Shown: piece by piece, positions 8,030-15,827 of the stretch
How the letters are laid out: each line of letters opens with the position of its first letter
Position numbering within the stretch: the stretch's first letter is position 1
DNA from: Akkermansiaceae bacterium UBA2367
Lineage (GTDB): Bacteria; Verrucomicrobiota; Verrucomicrobiia; Verrucomicrobiales; DEV007
DNA: 50,812 nucleotides
Reading direction: 5' to 3'
Assembly (NCBI GenBank): GCA_002344525.1
Contig: DDTJ01000073.1
Location: forward strand, 69,360-120,171
Notes under the pieces: generated by a model
Databases searched by the model: none
The model's input: only the letters and a program-made list of their open reading frames with translations
Told to the model about the DNA's origin: nothing
Translations under genes and position numbers: made by a program

Positions 8030-9718
8030 TTATTCGCGCAGTTTGGCGAGGCTGCGGGCGACGAGGATCAGCTTCTCCCGGACTCCCGGCGTGAAGGCGG
8101 CATTCTCGTGGTGGACGGTGACGCAGCTCTCGCCCTCGAGGAAGAGACTGACGATGCCCCGGTCCGTCTGGAGGGTGAAGGTGCGGGCCTCGGGCAGGCC
8201 GGTGAGCTTGGCGAGGCTGCGCAGGGTCGCGACCATCTCGCGGGCCTCGTCGCCGACCCGGCTCTCCTCCTTGCGGGAGGCTTGCACGAACTTCCCCGGG
8301 ACGGAAAGCGAGCAACTGACGATGCCCGGCAGGTCGACGACTTTGCGGGCCACTTTCGAGAGGGTGAAGGATTCGCCCGTCGAGAAAATCGCCCGCAGTT
8401 CGAGATCGCGGAGATCGTCGCTGGCTTCCGCTATCGGCGCTGCTGATGCCGCCGGGCTTGCCAAGGCCGAGGGGACGAAGTCCACCGGAGCGGCGGGAGT
8501 CGGCACGGTTTCGGACACCGCTGGCTCGGCGAGGGCGGGCTGGGCAGGTTCGGGCTTGGCATCGAAAAGCGGCTCGAAAGGCGGCACGGTCTCGTCCCCC
8601 CGCTCTTTCGGGGAGACCTCCGCCTTCGGCTCCTCCGCGCTGGCGGGCGCGAAAGCGGTGAACCCGGCGGCGAAAGCGCCACTCGTGTCCGGGAGCGGGG
8701 CGAGGGGGGCAGAAGGGGCGGCGAAGCCCTCGAACGGGGAAGCGGGCGATGCGGGAGCCGCAGGAGCCGGTTCAACGGGGGCTTCGGACTTGGGCGGCGC
8801 GGGAGCCGACTCGACAGGCGCGGACTGGTTCAGCAGATTCCCGATGCTCTCGAAAGGGGCGGACGTCGAAGGAAGCGCGTCCTCCTTCCCGTCGCCGAAG
8901 GCGCGACCGCTGAACATCGCGCCCCATACCCCCTCGGCCTCCTTCGGTTTTTCCGGCGCGACCGCTTTTGTCGGTTCCTCCACCGCATCCGATTTTCCGG
9001 GGAAAGGGATGGAGGCGTCCGCTTCGGCCTGCTTTGAAAAAGGCGTCGAGAAACCCGACGGACTCCCGAAGGGGCTCGGGCGAGCAGGCACGACCGGATC
9101 GGGCGATTTGTTCCCCATCGGCACGACAGGAGCGTCGAAGCCTCCCGCGATCTTGCCCGGGCCGGTCCCGGACGGAGCAAAGGGATTTCCCGAGGCAGGG
9201 GGAGTCGCCTCCGCGGAAGCCGCCGGAGACCAGAAGGGGTTGCCCGACGGCACCTCCTCCGGGGCCAGACCGGCGGAGAGCTTCGCTTTCCCGATATGGG
9301 GACTCCGCGTCAGGGTGGCCGAGGCTTCCTCCACCGGAGGCGTCGCCCCGAGACGCGGTGGCAGGGTCACGACCGAATCGTTCAACGGCGTGATCTCCGC
9401 GGCGAAGAGCTCGGGACAGGCTTGGTAGATCGCGGACAGCGGCACGTCGAGAACGCCCTCGTTGGACAGGGGCACCCGCACCTCGCGCTCCATCGGGATT
9501 CCGCTCTGCGCGGCGATGGCTTTGGGAATGTAGGGGAGCAGCTCGCTCACGAGGAAGGTCAGCGAAGGAGTGCTGGCAGTCGGTCCGCCCCCGAGATTCC
9601 CCCTCGCCGCCGACCCGTCGCCCGGGGCGGAAAATCCGTTCGGAATGGCGGCGGTATCGGAAGAAATCTCGAATTCGGAATCGTCCGGTGAAAAGATGTT
9701 TCGGAACGAGAAGGACAT
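8030..9718 (-). CDS. Pro/Ala-rich tether protein with C-terminal Roadblock-like domain
   Basis: This 562-aa protein is the first gene of the MglA cassette. Residues ~50-125 form a small N-terminal domain (FLVSELLPYIPKAIAAQSG then VRVPLSNEGVLDVPLSAIY). About 125-440 is a low-complexity linker rich in Pro, Ala, Ser and Gly with repeated NPF and PFG-like words. The last ~115 residues (DLELRAIFSTGESFTLSKVARKV onward) alternate strands and helices like a Roadblock/LC7 domain. No signal peptide or membrane segment is seen, so it is probably a cytosolic scaffold. The roadblock reading is by pattern and context only and should be tested by structure prediction. The gene has a 14-bp gap to mglA and an AT-rich upstream region that may hold the operon promoter. 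Confidence 0.65.
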   Translation of the reverse strand: MSFSFRNIFSPDDSEFEISSDTAAIPNGFSAPGDGSAARGNLGGGPTASTPSLTFLVSELLPYIPKAIAAQSGIPMEREVRVPLSNEGVLDVPLSAIYQACPELFAAEITPLNDSVVTLPPRLGATPPVEEASATLTRSPHIGKAKLSAGLAPEEVPSGNPFWSPAASAEATPPASGNPFAPSGTGPGKIAGGFDAPVVPMGNKSPDPVVPARPSPFGSPSGFSTPFSKQAEADASIPFPGKSDAVEEPTKAVAPEKPKEAEGVWGAMFSGRAFGDGKEDALPSTSAPFESIGNLLNQSAPVESAPAPPKSEAPVEPAPAAPASPASPFEGFAAPSAPLAPLPDTSGAFAAGFTAFAPASAEEPKAEVSPKERGDETVPPFEPLFDAKPEPAQPALAEPAVSETVPTPAAPVDFVPSALASPAASAAPIAEASDDLRDLELRAIFSTGESFTLSKVARKVVDLPGIVSCSLSVPGKFVQASRKEESRVGDEAREMVATLRSLAKLTGLPEARTFTLQTDRGIVSLFLEGESCVTVHHENAAFTPGVREKLILVARSLAKLRE

Positions 9719-9818
9719 GGCGGTTCTACCGGATGGAGCACATTCGAAGAGATTCTCACAAACGACAGGAGCTTCGAAATGGAATTGCTCCGAGTTTATG
9801 ATTTTTCTAATAAACCAG

Positions 9819-9845
9819 CCTATATGGAAGAGGCTGTTTTATCAA
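9819..9845 (-). promoter_or_regulatory. Possible promoter of the MglA/Roadblock operon
   Basis: On the minus strand TTGATA (9840-9845) is followed after 15 bases by TATAGG (9819-9824), about 100 bases upstream of the tether-protein start. The region 9720-9880 is markedly more AT-rich than its surroundings. The short spacer keeps confidence low. Confidence 0.3.
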
Positions 9846-9875
9846 GACATTTTTATATTTAAGACCACCAAAAAA

Positions 9876-9899
9876 ACCAAAAAAGCCTCCGAAAGGGGC
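9876..9899 (-). terminator. Possible intrinsic terminator of the CPBP protease gene
   Basis: On the minus strand a small GC hairpin (GCCCC with GGAGGC, 9885-9899, one bulged base, loop TTTC) is followed by a T-rich run (9876-9884). It lies about 45 bases after the CPBP-protease stop codon. The hairpin is short, so the call is tentative. Confidence 0.45.
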
Positions 9900-9942
9900 A
9901 TGAAGGGGTGGGGAACCCTCTTTTCTCCCGGTCGCCCCGCCC

Positions 9943-11343
9943 TCAAAGGATCCACCAGAGCATCGCGACGAGGGAGCCGTTGTTGATCGCGTGGGCGGTC
10001 ATCGGGGCGATCAGCGAGTCGCGCCATTCCCGCAGCAGGGAGAAGCCGATCCCCATCCCGGCGAGGGCGGGGATCGCGAAGAAACCCTGCGGATGCAGCG
10101 CCGCGAAAATCAAAGAGGCGAGCAAGGCCGAGGCGAAGAAACGGAAACGCCCCCGGAAATAGCGCTGCAAAGCCCCCCGGAAAAAGATCTCCTCGAAGAC
10201 CGGGGCGAACCCCGCCGCGAGGGCGAGGCAAGCGAGCTTCATCCAGAGGCCGCCCTCGTAGATCCAGCCGACCACGGGATGGGCTTGGGGTCCAGGCGGC
10301 CCTCCCCCACCCGCGCCCGCGACATTCTCTCCTCCGCCAGCCATCAAGCCCGCGATCAACGTCAGGACGAGGGTCAAGGCAATGCCGATGGAGGCGATCG
10401 CGAGCACGCCGAAGTAGCCGACGAAGCCCGCCCCGATCTCGCGCCACCAGCCGCGCCCCCGGTGCAGACCGATCGCGGCGCGGAAATCCGCCCATCGCAG
10501 CCCCCGCCACCGGGGCCAGAGCAAGGGCACGACGACCGCCGCCACGGAGCACGCGATGGCGGCCCACACGCCTAGCCAAGCCGAGACGAGCGCCCCGGCG
10601 GTCATGATCCCGAGATAGAGGGCGAAACACTCCAGCAGCACCCCGCCGTGGCGGGCCGAGGGAACGAAGGCGTTCGCCCGTGCGTCGTTCCGCACCCGAC
10701 GCCAATGCAGCACGAGCAGGACCGCGCCGGAGAGCAGGGCGAGGCAGACGCCCGTGACGAGGAGACCCAGCACGGCGAGGACGATAAACGAGCGGGTTTT
10801 GATCTCGCCCTCCTGCGGCGGTGGGGCCAGCCCCGGACCCCGGGCGAGTTCGGCGAACCAGCCGAGACGGTCGCGCAAGCGTTCGCGGTCCTCCTCCCCC
10901 ACCCCCTCGCGCACCGCCTCGTCGGTGAGTCCGGCCAGATCGCCCGAGTCGCCGGAGAAGCGCTCCAGCAGCGAACCCAACCCCGGCGATGCCGGATCGA
11001 CGAAGCATTCCAACAAAGCCAAGGCCGCGACCGCCCGGTCGCCCGACACCATCCCCGCGAGATCGTCAAGGGCCTCCCGCGAGGACGAGGGATCGATTTT
11101 CGCCGACGCGATCACGATCTGGGCCTGCAATTTCAACAAGGCGAGATCGGAGGCGCTCGCGGCGGGCGGTTTCGTCGTCCGCCCCGGTTCCTCGACAAAC
11201 CAGCCAGCCACTTTGTCGAAAGGGATCAGCGCGAAAAACACCAAGGGCCACGCCCACCACGCCGCCTTCCTCTCCACGGGCAGGGGCGGGGGCAAGGGCA
11301 CGGTTTCCCACGCGGGGGATTCGCCGGGTGCATCGTGGCTCAT
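9943..11343 (-). CDS. CPBP-family intramembrane glutamic endopeptidase-like protein
   Basis: This 466-aa membrane protein has one hydrophobic segment near residue 30, a soluble helical region (about 60-185), then six or more membrane helices. The C-terminal ~100 residues carry the CPBP/CAAX (Abi) signature: paired glutamates and arginine in FEEIFFRGALQ, a conserved His in AALHPQGFFAIPAL, and HAINN near the end. The family includes type II CAAX-processing enzymes and bacteriocin-immunity proteases. The substrate here is unknown. It is larger than the usual 200-300 aa because of the soluble N-terminal part. It is read on the same strand as the PQQ-propeller gene just upstream (65-bp gap), possibly co-transcribed. 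The first ATG gives a cytosolic proline-rich start. Confidence 0.85.
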   Translation of the reverse strand: MSHDAPGESPAWETVPLPPPLPVERKAAWWAWPLVFFALIPFDKVAGWFVEEPGRTTKPPAASASDLALLKLQAQIVIASAKIDPSSSREALDDLAGMVSGDRAVAALALLECFVDPASPGLGSLLERFSGDSGDLAGLTDEAVREGVGEEDRERLRDRLGWFAELARGPGLAPPPQEGEIKTRSFIVLAVLGLLVTGVCLALLSGAVLLVLHWRRVRNDARANAFVPSARHGGVLLECFALYLGIMTAGALVSAWLGVWAAIACSVAAVVVPLLWPRWRGLRWADFRAAIGLHRGRGWWREIGAGFVGYFGVLAIASIGIALTLVLTLIAGLMAGGGENVAGAGGGGPPGPQAHPVVGWIYEGGLWMKLACLALAAGFAPVFEEIFFRGALQRYFRGRFRFFASALLASLIFAALHPQGFFAIPALAGMGIGFSLLREWRDSLIAPMTAHAINNGSLVAMLWWIL

Positions 11344-11408
11344 CGGAGCAAAGAGGGTCGGATGGACGACCCGACCCTGTCAGGTCCGCCCGGCGGGAGG
11401 AGGCGAGG

Positions 11409-12848
11409 TCAACCCTTCACGTCGTAGCAGACGAGATACTCCTGGTCGCGCAGGTAGAGCTTGCCGTCGAGGACGAGCGGATGGGTCCAGACCTTGCCCT
11501 TGGGATTCCGGTTCGGGCTCTGCGGGTCGAGCTTGAACTGCCCTTTCTGCTTGTAACCATTGGGACTGATCTCGACGAGGGTGAGGGTGCCGTCGTCCTC
11601 GTTGAGGGCGTAGAGGTGGCCGTCGGCGACGTGGACGGAACCCTTCAGGGTGAACTGGCCCTTTTCGTTCCAGACCATCTCGCCCGTCTTCCAATCCTGG
11701 CAGATCAGCCCCTTCGCGTCGGAAAAGCCGTAGAGGTGGTCGCCCACCTTGATGACGCCGCCGTGGTGGTTGACCATCGTCTTGTTCTGCCAGACGTCGC
11801 TGGCGGTGTTGTCCGCACCGATGCGGATGAGCTTGCAGCCGATGCCATAGCCGGAGGAGATGTAGATCTCATTCCCGTCCACGATGGGGGTGGGGATGAC
11901 GGCGACCTTGCCCTCCCAAGGCGAACTCCAGACGATGCGACCGTCGTCCGCCGCGACGCCGACGACCTGGCTCTCGAAGAGTTTCACGTATTGCTTGATA
12001 CCGTTGATCTCGGTCACGAGGATGGTGGCGTATTCGGCCTTGCCGGGCTTGAGTTCGGAGGTCTTCCAGACGACCTCGCCGCTCTTCTTGTCGAGGGCCA
12101 CCATGCCCGCGTCGCTGCCGCCGGGGGCGAGGATGAGGTTCGGCCCATCGACGAGGGGGGATTCGGAGAAGCCCCAGCCTCCCATCTGCCCCTTGAAGTC
12201 GTCGACGAGGTGCTTCTTCCAGATCACCTTGCCGTCGTCGGCGCTCAGGCAAGCCACGGCGCCTTGGGAATCGATCGCGTAGACTTGGCCGTCCGACACC
12301 GTCGGGGTGCTGCGGGGCCCGTGCCCCCAGCCGGTGTTGTAGCCCTCCTGCGTGTCCTTCGAGATCGCGGAGGCCCAGACCTCCTTGCCCGTGGCGGTGT
12401 CCACGCAGACGACGGTCACGTCGTCGCCGCGCGTGCCGAGGGTGTAGAGCCGACCATCCACGATGCTGTAGCCAGAATAGCCGAAGCCCGCGCCATCGTA
12501 GACCCATAGCTGCTTCGGCCCGTCTTTGGGCCATGTCTTCAGCAGGCCGGTATCGGGCGAGATGCCGTCGGCCTTCGGCCCGCGGAAGGCCGGCCACTGG
12601 CCTGCGCCCGACGAGGAGGTGGCGAGCTTCTCAACCGAGGCGAGGTATTCCTGGTCCTCAAGGCTCAAGGCGAGCACCTCGACCTGCCCGATGTTGCCGT
12701 TGGGCAGTTTCAGGTGGACTTTGCCGCCCTCGACCTTGATCAACTCGGCCTCGATGGTCTTGCCTGAGGAGGCTTGTTTCCAAGTCCTTGCGGACAACGG
12801 GGCGGCGAAAGCGAAAAGTAGGGCAACGACGGGCAGGACAGGCTTCAT
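11409..12848 (-). CDS. Exported PQQ-like beta-propeller protein with SHD1-like N-terminal domain
   Basis: This 479-aa protein has a clear signal peptide (MKPVLPVVALLFAFAAPLSA). Residues ~22-72 resemble the SHD1 domain common in planctomycete and verrucomicrobial exported proteins (RTWKQASSGKTIEAEL, VHLKLPNGNIGQVEV, LSLEDQEYL). From ~85 there is a seven- or eight-bladed PQQ-type propeller with repeated blades such as WPAFRGPKADG, YTLGTRGDDVTVVCVDTATGKEVW and VYAIDSQGAVACLS. These proteins are periplasmic or outer-membrane associated; some bind PQQ, many do not, and no partner dehydrogenase is seen here. A second PQQ-type propeller lies at 42931. The start is the only ATG giving a signal peptide. 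Confidence 0.85.
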   Translation of the reverse strand: MKPVLPVVALLFAFAAPLSARTWKQASSGKTIEAELIKVEGGKVHLKLPNGNIGQVEVLALSLEDQEYLASVEKLATSSSGAGQWPAFRGPKADGISPDTGLLKTWPKDGPKQLWVYDGAGFGYSGYSIVDGRLYTLGTRGDDVTVVCVDTATGKEVWASAISKDTQEGYNTGWGHGPRSTPTVSDGQVYAIDSQGAVACLSADDGKVIWKKHLVDDFKGQMGGWGFSESPLVDGPNLILAPGGSDAGMVALDKKSGEVVWKTSELKPGKAEYATILVTEINGIKQYVKLFESQVVGVAADDGRIVWSSPWEGKVAVIPTPIVDGNEIYISSGYGIGCKLIRIGADNTASDVWQNKTMVNHHGGVIKVGDHLYGFSDAKGLICQDWKTGEMVWNEKGQFTLKGSVHVADGHLYALNEDDGTLTLVEISPNGYKQKGQFKLDPQSPNRNPKGKVWTHPLVLDGKLYLRDQEYLVCYDVKG

Positions 12849-12904
12849 GCCGCGAAAATCGCCGATTCCCTTGGAAAACGCAAGTCACGTGAATTGATGG
12901 GGGA

Positions 12905-13050
12905 AAATCCGAAGCTCGAAACTCGAAATCCGAAATTCTGGCTGGCCCTTTCCTCCATTCGCGATGATTCGCGGCCATTTGCGAAAATTCGCGTTTCCCA
13001 TTTTTTGAACGCGAATGGCCACGAATCATCGCGAATGGCCACGAATCCCG
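12905..13050. repeat. AAATCCGAA words followed by GCGAATGGCC palindromic repeat
   Basis: At 12905-12940 there are AAATCCGAAGCTCGAA words (outer-arm type of the element at 2950). An inverted pair follows: ATTCGCGATGATTCGCGG words (about 12957-12995) and their complement GCGAATGGCCACGAATCATCGCG (13011-13048). Related copies occur at 22344-22440 and 45264-45500, each ending in a shared CGAATCC-GAC junction. It fills the 286-bp gap between the divergent PQQ-propeller and PspA-like genes. Confidence 0.75.
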
Positions 13051-13134
13051 ACCGACGGAGGGGCTGCCCTCAGCATCGCGGGCGGGACGTTTTCGCCTTT
13101 TGCGTTCCGGCTCCACCCATGCGAAAGTCCGGCC

Positions 13135-13872
13135 ATGTTCAAGCGACTCGGCAACCTCATCCGCGGCTTTTTCGGCCTGTTCGTCTCCGACCTGGAAAAG
13201 AAAAATCCCGAAGCCCTCCTCGAATTGGAGAAGGAGAACCTGCGTAAGCAGATCTCCGAATACAACAAGGGCCTCGCCGCTCATGCCGCGCTCTGCGAAC
13301 GGCTCATGTCGCAGGTGAAGAGGGAGGAAAAGGACCTCCGAGAACTCACCGCCAAGGCCGCCGCCCATCTCAAGGCGGGGAACCGGAAGCTCGCCGGCGA
13401 ATACGCGCTGCGCCTCCAGCAGCTCAAGGAGTCCCATGCGGAGAACGTCGCCGAACTCACCGACGCCGAGAAGACCTACGCCGAGCTGAGGAAGGCGCAG
13501 GAGGTCGCGGTGAAGGCGGCGAAGGACAAGATCGAAGCCCTCTCCCGCGACATCGACCAGACCCGCATCGCCAAGGCCACGGCGGAACTCAACGAGATGG
13601 CCGCCGGAATGATCAACGAGATCGGCGGCTCCGGCGACACCCTCAACCGCCTCGAAGAGATGGTCCGCGAGGAGAAGGAGAAGGCCAAGGGACGCGCCCG
13701 CGTCGCGAGGGACAGCATCGACACGGGCGATCTCGAACGCCTCGAAACGGAACGGGCCGCCCTTGAGGAGCTAGCGCTCGCCGACTTCGCCGCCGAGGCG
13801 GGCATCGTGCTGGAGGACGAGACGGGCGATAGCGACGCCCCGCCCGCCACGATGGACGAGAAGGCGATGTGA
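13135..13872 (+). CDS. PspA/IM30-family coiled-coil protein
   Basis: This 245-aa protein is almost entirely helical. It starts with the amphipathic MFKRLGNLIRGFFGLFVS typical of membrane-binding PspA/Vipp1 proteins, followed by long coiled coil (about 25-190) with regular charged heptads, and ends in an acidic tail. Family members bind the inner face of the cytoplasmic membrane and maintain it under stress. It is slightly longer than E. coli PspA (222 aa). The open frame begins at 13015, but those 40 residues translate repeat DNA, so the ATG at 13135 is chosen. A small multi-pass membrane protein follows after 87 bp and may be a partner. No pspF-like regulator is seen. Confidence 0.8.
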   Translation: MFKRLGNLIRGFFGLFVSDLEKKNPEALLELEKENLRKQISEYNKGLAAHAALCERLMSQVKREEKDLRELTAKAAAHLKAGNRKLAGEYALRLQQLKESHAENVAELTDAEKTYAELRKAQEVAVKAAKDKIEALSRDIDQTRIAKATAELNEMAAGMINEIGGSGDTLNRLEEMVREEKEKAKGRARVARDSIDTGDLERLETERAALEELALADFAAEAGIVLEDETGDSDAPPATMDEKAM

Positions 13873-13959
13873 GGGACGGCGATGCTTTTCACCTTTCGCT
13901 TTCCACTTTCTGCCTTTTACTTCCTCCTGCCCCGGCCTGAGTCGCCGACGAAAACGCCC

Positions 13960-14532
13960 ATGGAAACGCCTCCCGCCCTCGCCGCCCCTCCGACCTCGAA
14001 ATGGCCGACCGTGATCGGCGCGATCGCCATCGTATTCGCGGCAGGTGGCCTGCTCCAATCGCTGCTCGCGCCTCTTGGGCCGTTCATGGTCCGCAGCCAG
14101 ATGCAGGAGTTCGCCAAACAAGGGGCGGATCAAGGCCGGATCGACGAGTATCTGCGGCAATTCGGAACTTTCGCCTACACGAATTCGGCGGTCCTTGGGG
14201 CGGTCGCCGTGCTGCTACTGGTCGGCGGCATCCTGCTGATCAAGCGGCGGCGCGTCTCCCCGCTGCTGCTGCAAGTCTGGGCGATGCTGAAGATCGTCGC
14301 GGGTGGATTCTTCATCTTCAAGCAGATGGCGATCTCGCGGCTGCAAATGGAGATCATCTTCGATGCGGTCCCCGGAGGCGGAGGCCAAGAGGCGCAAGCC
14401 GTCGGGCAAATCACCTCCTATGCGATGTGGATCGGCCTTGGGTTCGGCCTCCTCTGGATCGCCGCCTTTCCCGTTTTCCTGATCGTGTGGTTCAACCGCC
14501 AACGGATCAAGGATCAGGTCGGTGCTTGGTGA
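13960..14532 (+). CDS. Hypothetical multi-pass membrane protein
   Basis: This 190-aa protein is not recognised as a named family. It has about four membrane segments: VIGAIAIVFAAGGLLQSLL (near 20), SAVLGAVAVLLLVGGILLI (near 80), the WAMLKIVAGGFFIFKQM helix (near 110) and a last one around IGLGFGLLWIAAFPVFLIVW (near 160). A soluble loop (about 40-70) lies between the first two. The frame is open from 13882, but the upstream stretch is a pyrimidine-rich word repeat, so the ATG at 13960 is more likely. It follows the PspA-like gene on the same strand and may be its membrane partner; this is position-based inference. Confidence 0.6.
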   Translation: METPPALAAPPTSKWPTVIGAIAIVFAAGGLLQSLLAPLGPFMVRSQMQEFAKQGADQGRIDEYLRQFGTFAYTNSAVLGAVAVLLLVGGILLIKRRRVSPLLLQVWAMLKIVAGGFFIFKQMAISRLQMEIIFDAVPGGGGQEAQAVGQITSYAMWIGLGFGLLWIAAFPVFLIVWFNRQRIKDQVGAW

Positions 14533-14626
14533 GCGAAGGAGGTTGTCGATAAACTTCCCTGTACCTGTTCTCGAAAAGCCTAAGGAGGACCACCTCACGA
14601 GAAGTATCGACGAAGCAACCATCCGG

Positions 14627-14764
14627 GGAGAAGTTCTCACGAACTTCTCTACCATCCTCCAAGCGGGTCGAAGACGAAGAAGGGCACGGGAAGGACATTC
14701 GGGAAATTCGACGAGGCCCCTTGAAGCATCGACCGGGAGAAGCTCTCACGAGCTTCTCTACCAT
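14627..14764. repeat. Two REP-like units, same orientation
   Basis: Unit one (14627-14655) is GGAGAAGTTCTCACGAACTTC followed by TCTACCAT; unit two (14735-14764) has the same plan with AGCTCTCACGAGCT. Each unit contains a 7-bp stem (GAAGTTC/GAACTTC or variant) around a TCAC loop. The same units appear at 24808-24930 and 42824-42898. The 243-bp gap between convergent genes contains nothing else recognisable and the units may also help end transcription. Confidence 0.75.
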
Positions 14765-14775
14765 GCCTTCCGAAG

Positions 14776-15807
14776 CTACTCCTTCTTCTCTTTTTCCTCG
14801 GGTTTCGGCTCCTCCGCCGGCTTGGCGGCGCCTTCCGCTTGGTCCCCCGTCGCAGGAGGCGGGGCGAGCTGCGGGAGGACGGGTTTCACTGCGAAGGCCT
14901 GGAACTCGGCAGGCATCGAATCCTTCCCGAAACGGCGTCCGTAGAAATAGGCGATGCTCTGCATCTGATGGAGGGCGGCTTCGTTCTGCGCGGCCACCTT
15001 GGGATCCCCCTTCTGGATGAGCATGGCCGCCCCCATCGCGAGTTTGGACAGGAGGATGTCGTTACCGTAGGCGAGGGTGAAGGAGCGGTAGTAGTCTTCC
15101 AAGGCGTTGTCCTTGGCTCCTTCGGATTCGTAGACCTTCGCCCTCAGGAAGGAGATCTGGGCGAGTTCGTTCGGCGGCAGTTCCGTGAAGTTCGGGGACT
15201 TCAAGAGCTTGGCGTCCCCGGTGACAGGCTCCTGGTAAACCGCGAGGGCGGTCTTCAATCCCGCCCAATCGCTCTGGCCGTAAAGCGCCCAGAGCTTGTG
15301 GAATTCGAAGGGCCGCTTGTAGGCGTCGGGGAGCTTGGTCGCGATCGTGGCGGCAGGGGGGGAGTTCACGAGCGGAGCGAGGACGGCGTACTGCCCGGCC
15401 CGCTTGAGGCTCTCCATCTGGTAGAAGAGCGCCTCAGAGGCGAAGTTCTTCGGCGCCCCGAGGAGGATGGCGTAGTCGCGGGCGACCTTCCCGAAGGCCT
15501 CGGCGGCCTCGTGGTACTGGCCGGCCGCGAACAGGGCCCTCGGCCCGCCGAGCTGCTCTGTCCTTTCCTCGAAGCGGATCAGCTTGTCGAACTCCTCGCC
15601 GCGAATCTTCGAGTAGGGCACCAGTTGCGCCTGGCCGCCGGAGGCAGTGGCGAAGAGGATGCCCTGGTCGTTGGCTCCTTGGACGAAGCCTTGGGGGTTG
15701 CCCCCCTCGGTCAAGGCGAGGATCGCGGGGGTCTCCCGGACTTGGGCGGAGAGGACGCCGGGAAGCAGCGCGGCTCCCCAGCAGAGGAAGGCATGGAGCG
15801 TTTTCAT
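14776..15807 (-). CDS. Exported hypothetical protein of the ExbB/ExbD/TPR operon
   Basis: This 343-aa protein has a signal peptide (MKTLHAFLCWGAALLPGVLSA). The body is mostly alpha-helical with TPR-like pairs, for example ALFAAGQYHEAAEAFGKVARDY near 90 and LRAKVYESEGAKDNALEDYYRSF near 225. The last ~25 residues are a Lys/Glu/Pro-rich tail. It probably acts in the periplasm with the 1050-aa TPR protein encoded 20 bp upstream. It is the last gene of the five-gene operon starting with exbB. The long open frame upstream in the same phase is a shadow of the TPR gene. The function is unknown; helical-repeat scaffolding is inferred. Confidence 0.65.
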   Translation of the reverse strand: MKTLHAFLCWGAALLPGVLSAQVRETPAILALTEGGNPQGFVQGANDQGILFATASGGQAQLVPYSKIRGEEFDKLIRFEERTEQLGGPRALFAAGQYHEAAEAFGKVARDYAILLGAPKNFASEALFYQMESLKRAGQYAVLAPLVNSPPAATIATKLPDAYKRPFEFHKLWALYGQSDWAGLKTALAVYQEPVTGDAKLLKSPNFTELPPNELAQISFLRAKVYESEGAKDNALEDYYRSFTLAYGNDILLSKLAMGAAMLIQKGDPKVAAQNEAALHQMQSIAYFYGRRFGKDSMPAEFQAFAVKPVLPQLAPPPATGDQAEGAAKPAEEPKPEEKEKKE

Positions 15808-15827
15808 CGGGTGCTTCGCAGGGGTTG

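Noticed and set aside
7338..9428. Long plus-strand open frame (696 aa) antisense to the MglA/Roadblock genes
   Set aside because: It is a GC-rich shadow: low-complexity Gly/Ala/Ser text with no domain, and the minus strand carries clear GTPase motifs.
9570..9986. Plus-strand 138-aa frame in the AT-rich gap
   Set aside because: It crosses two gene boundaries and has no recognised domain; the region looks like promoter and terminator sequence.
12950..13050. CRISPR array
   Set aside because: The repeated words are of unequal spacing, palindromic and nested, with no spacers and no cas genes in the window.
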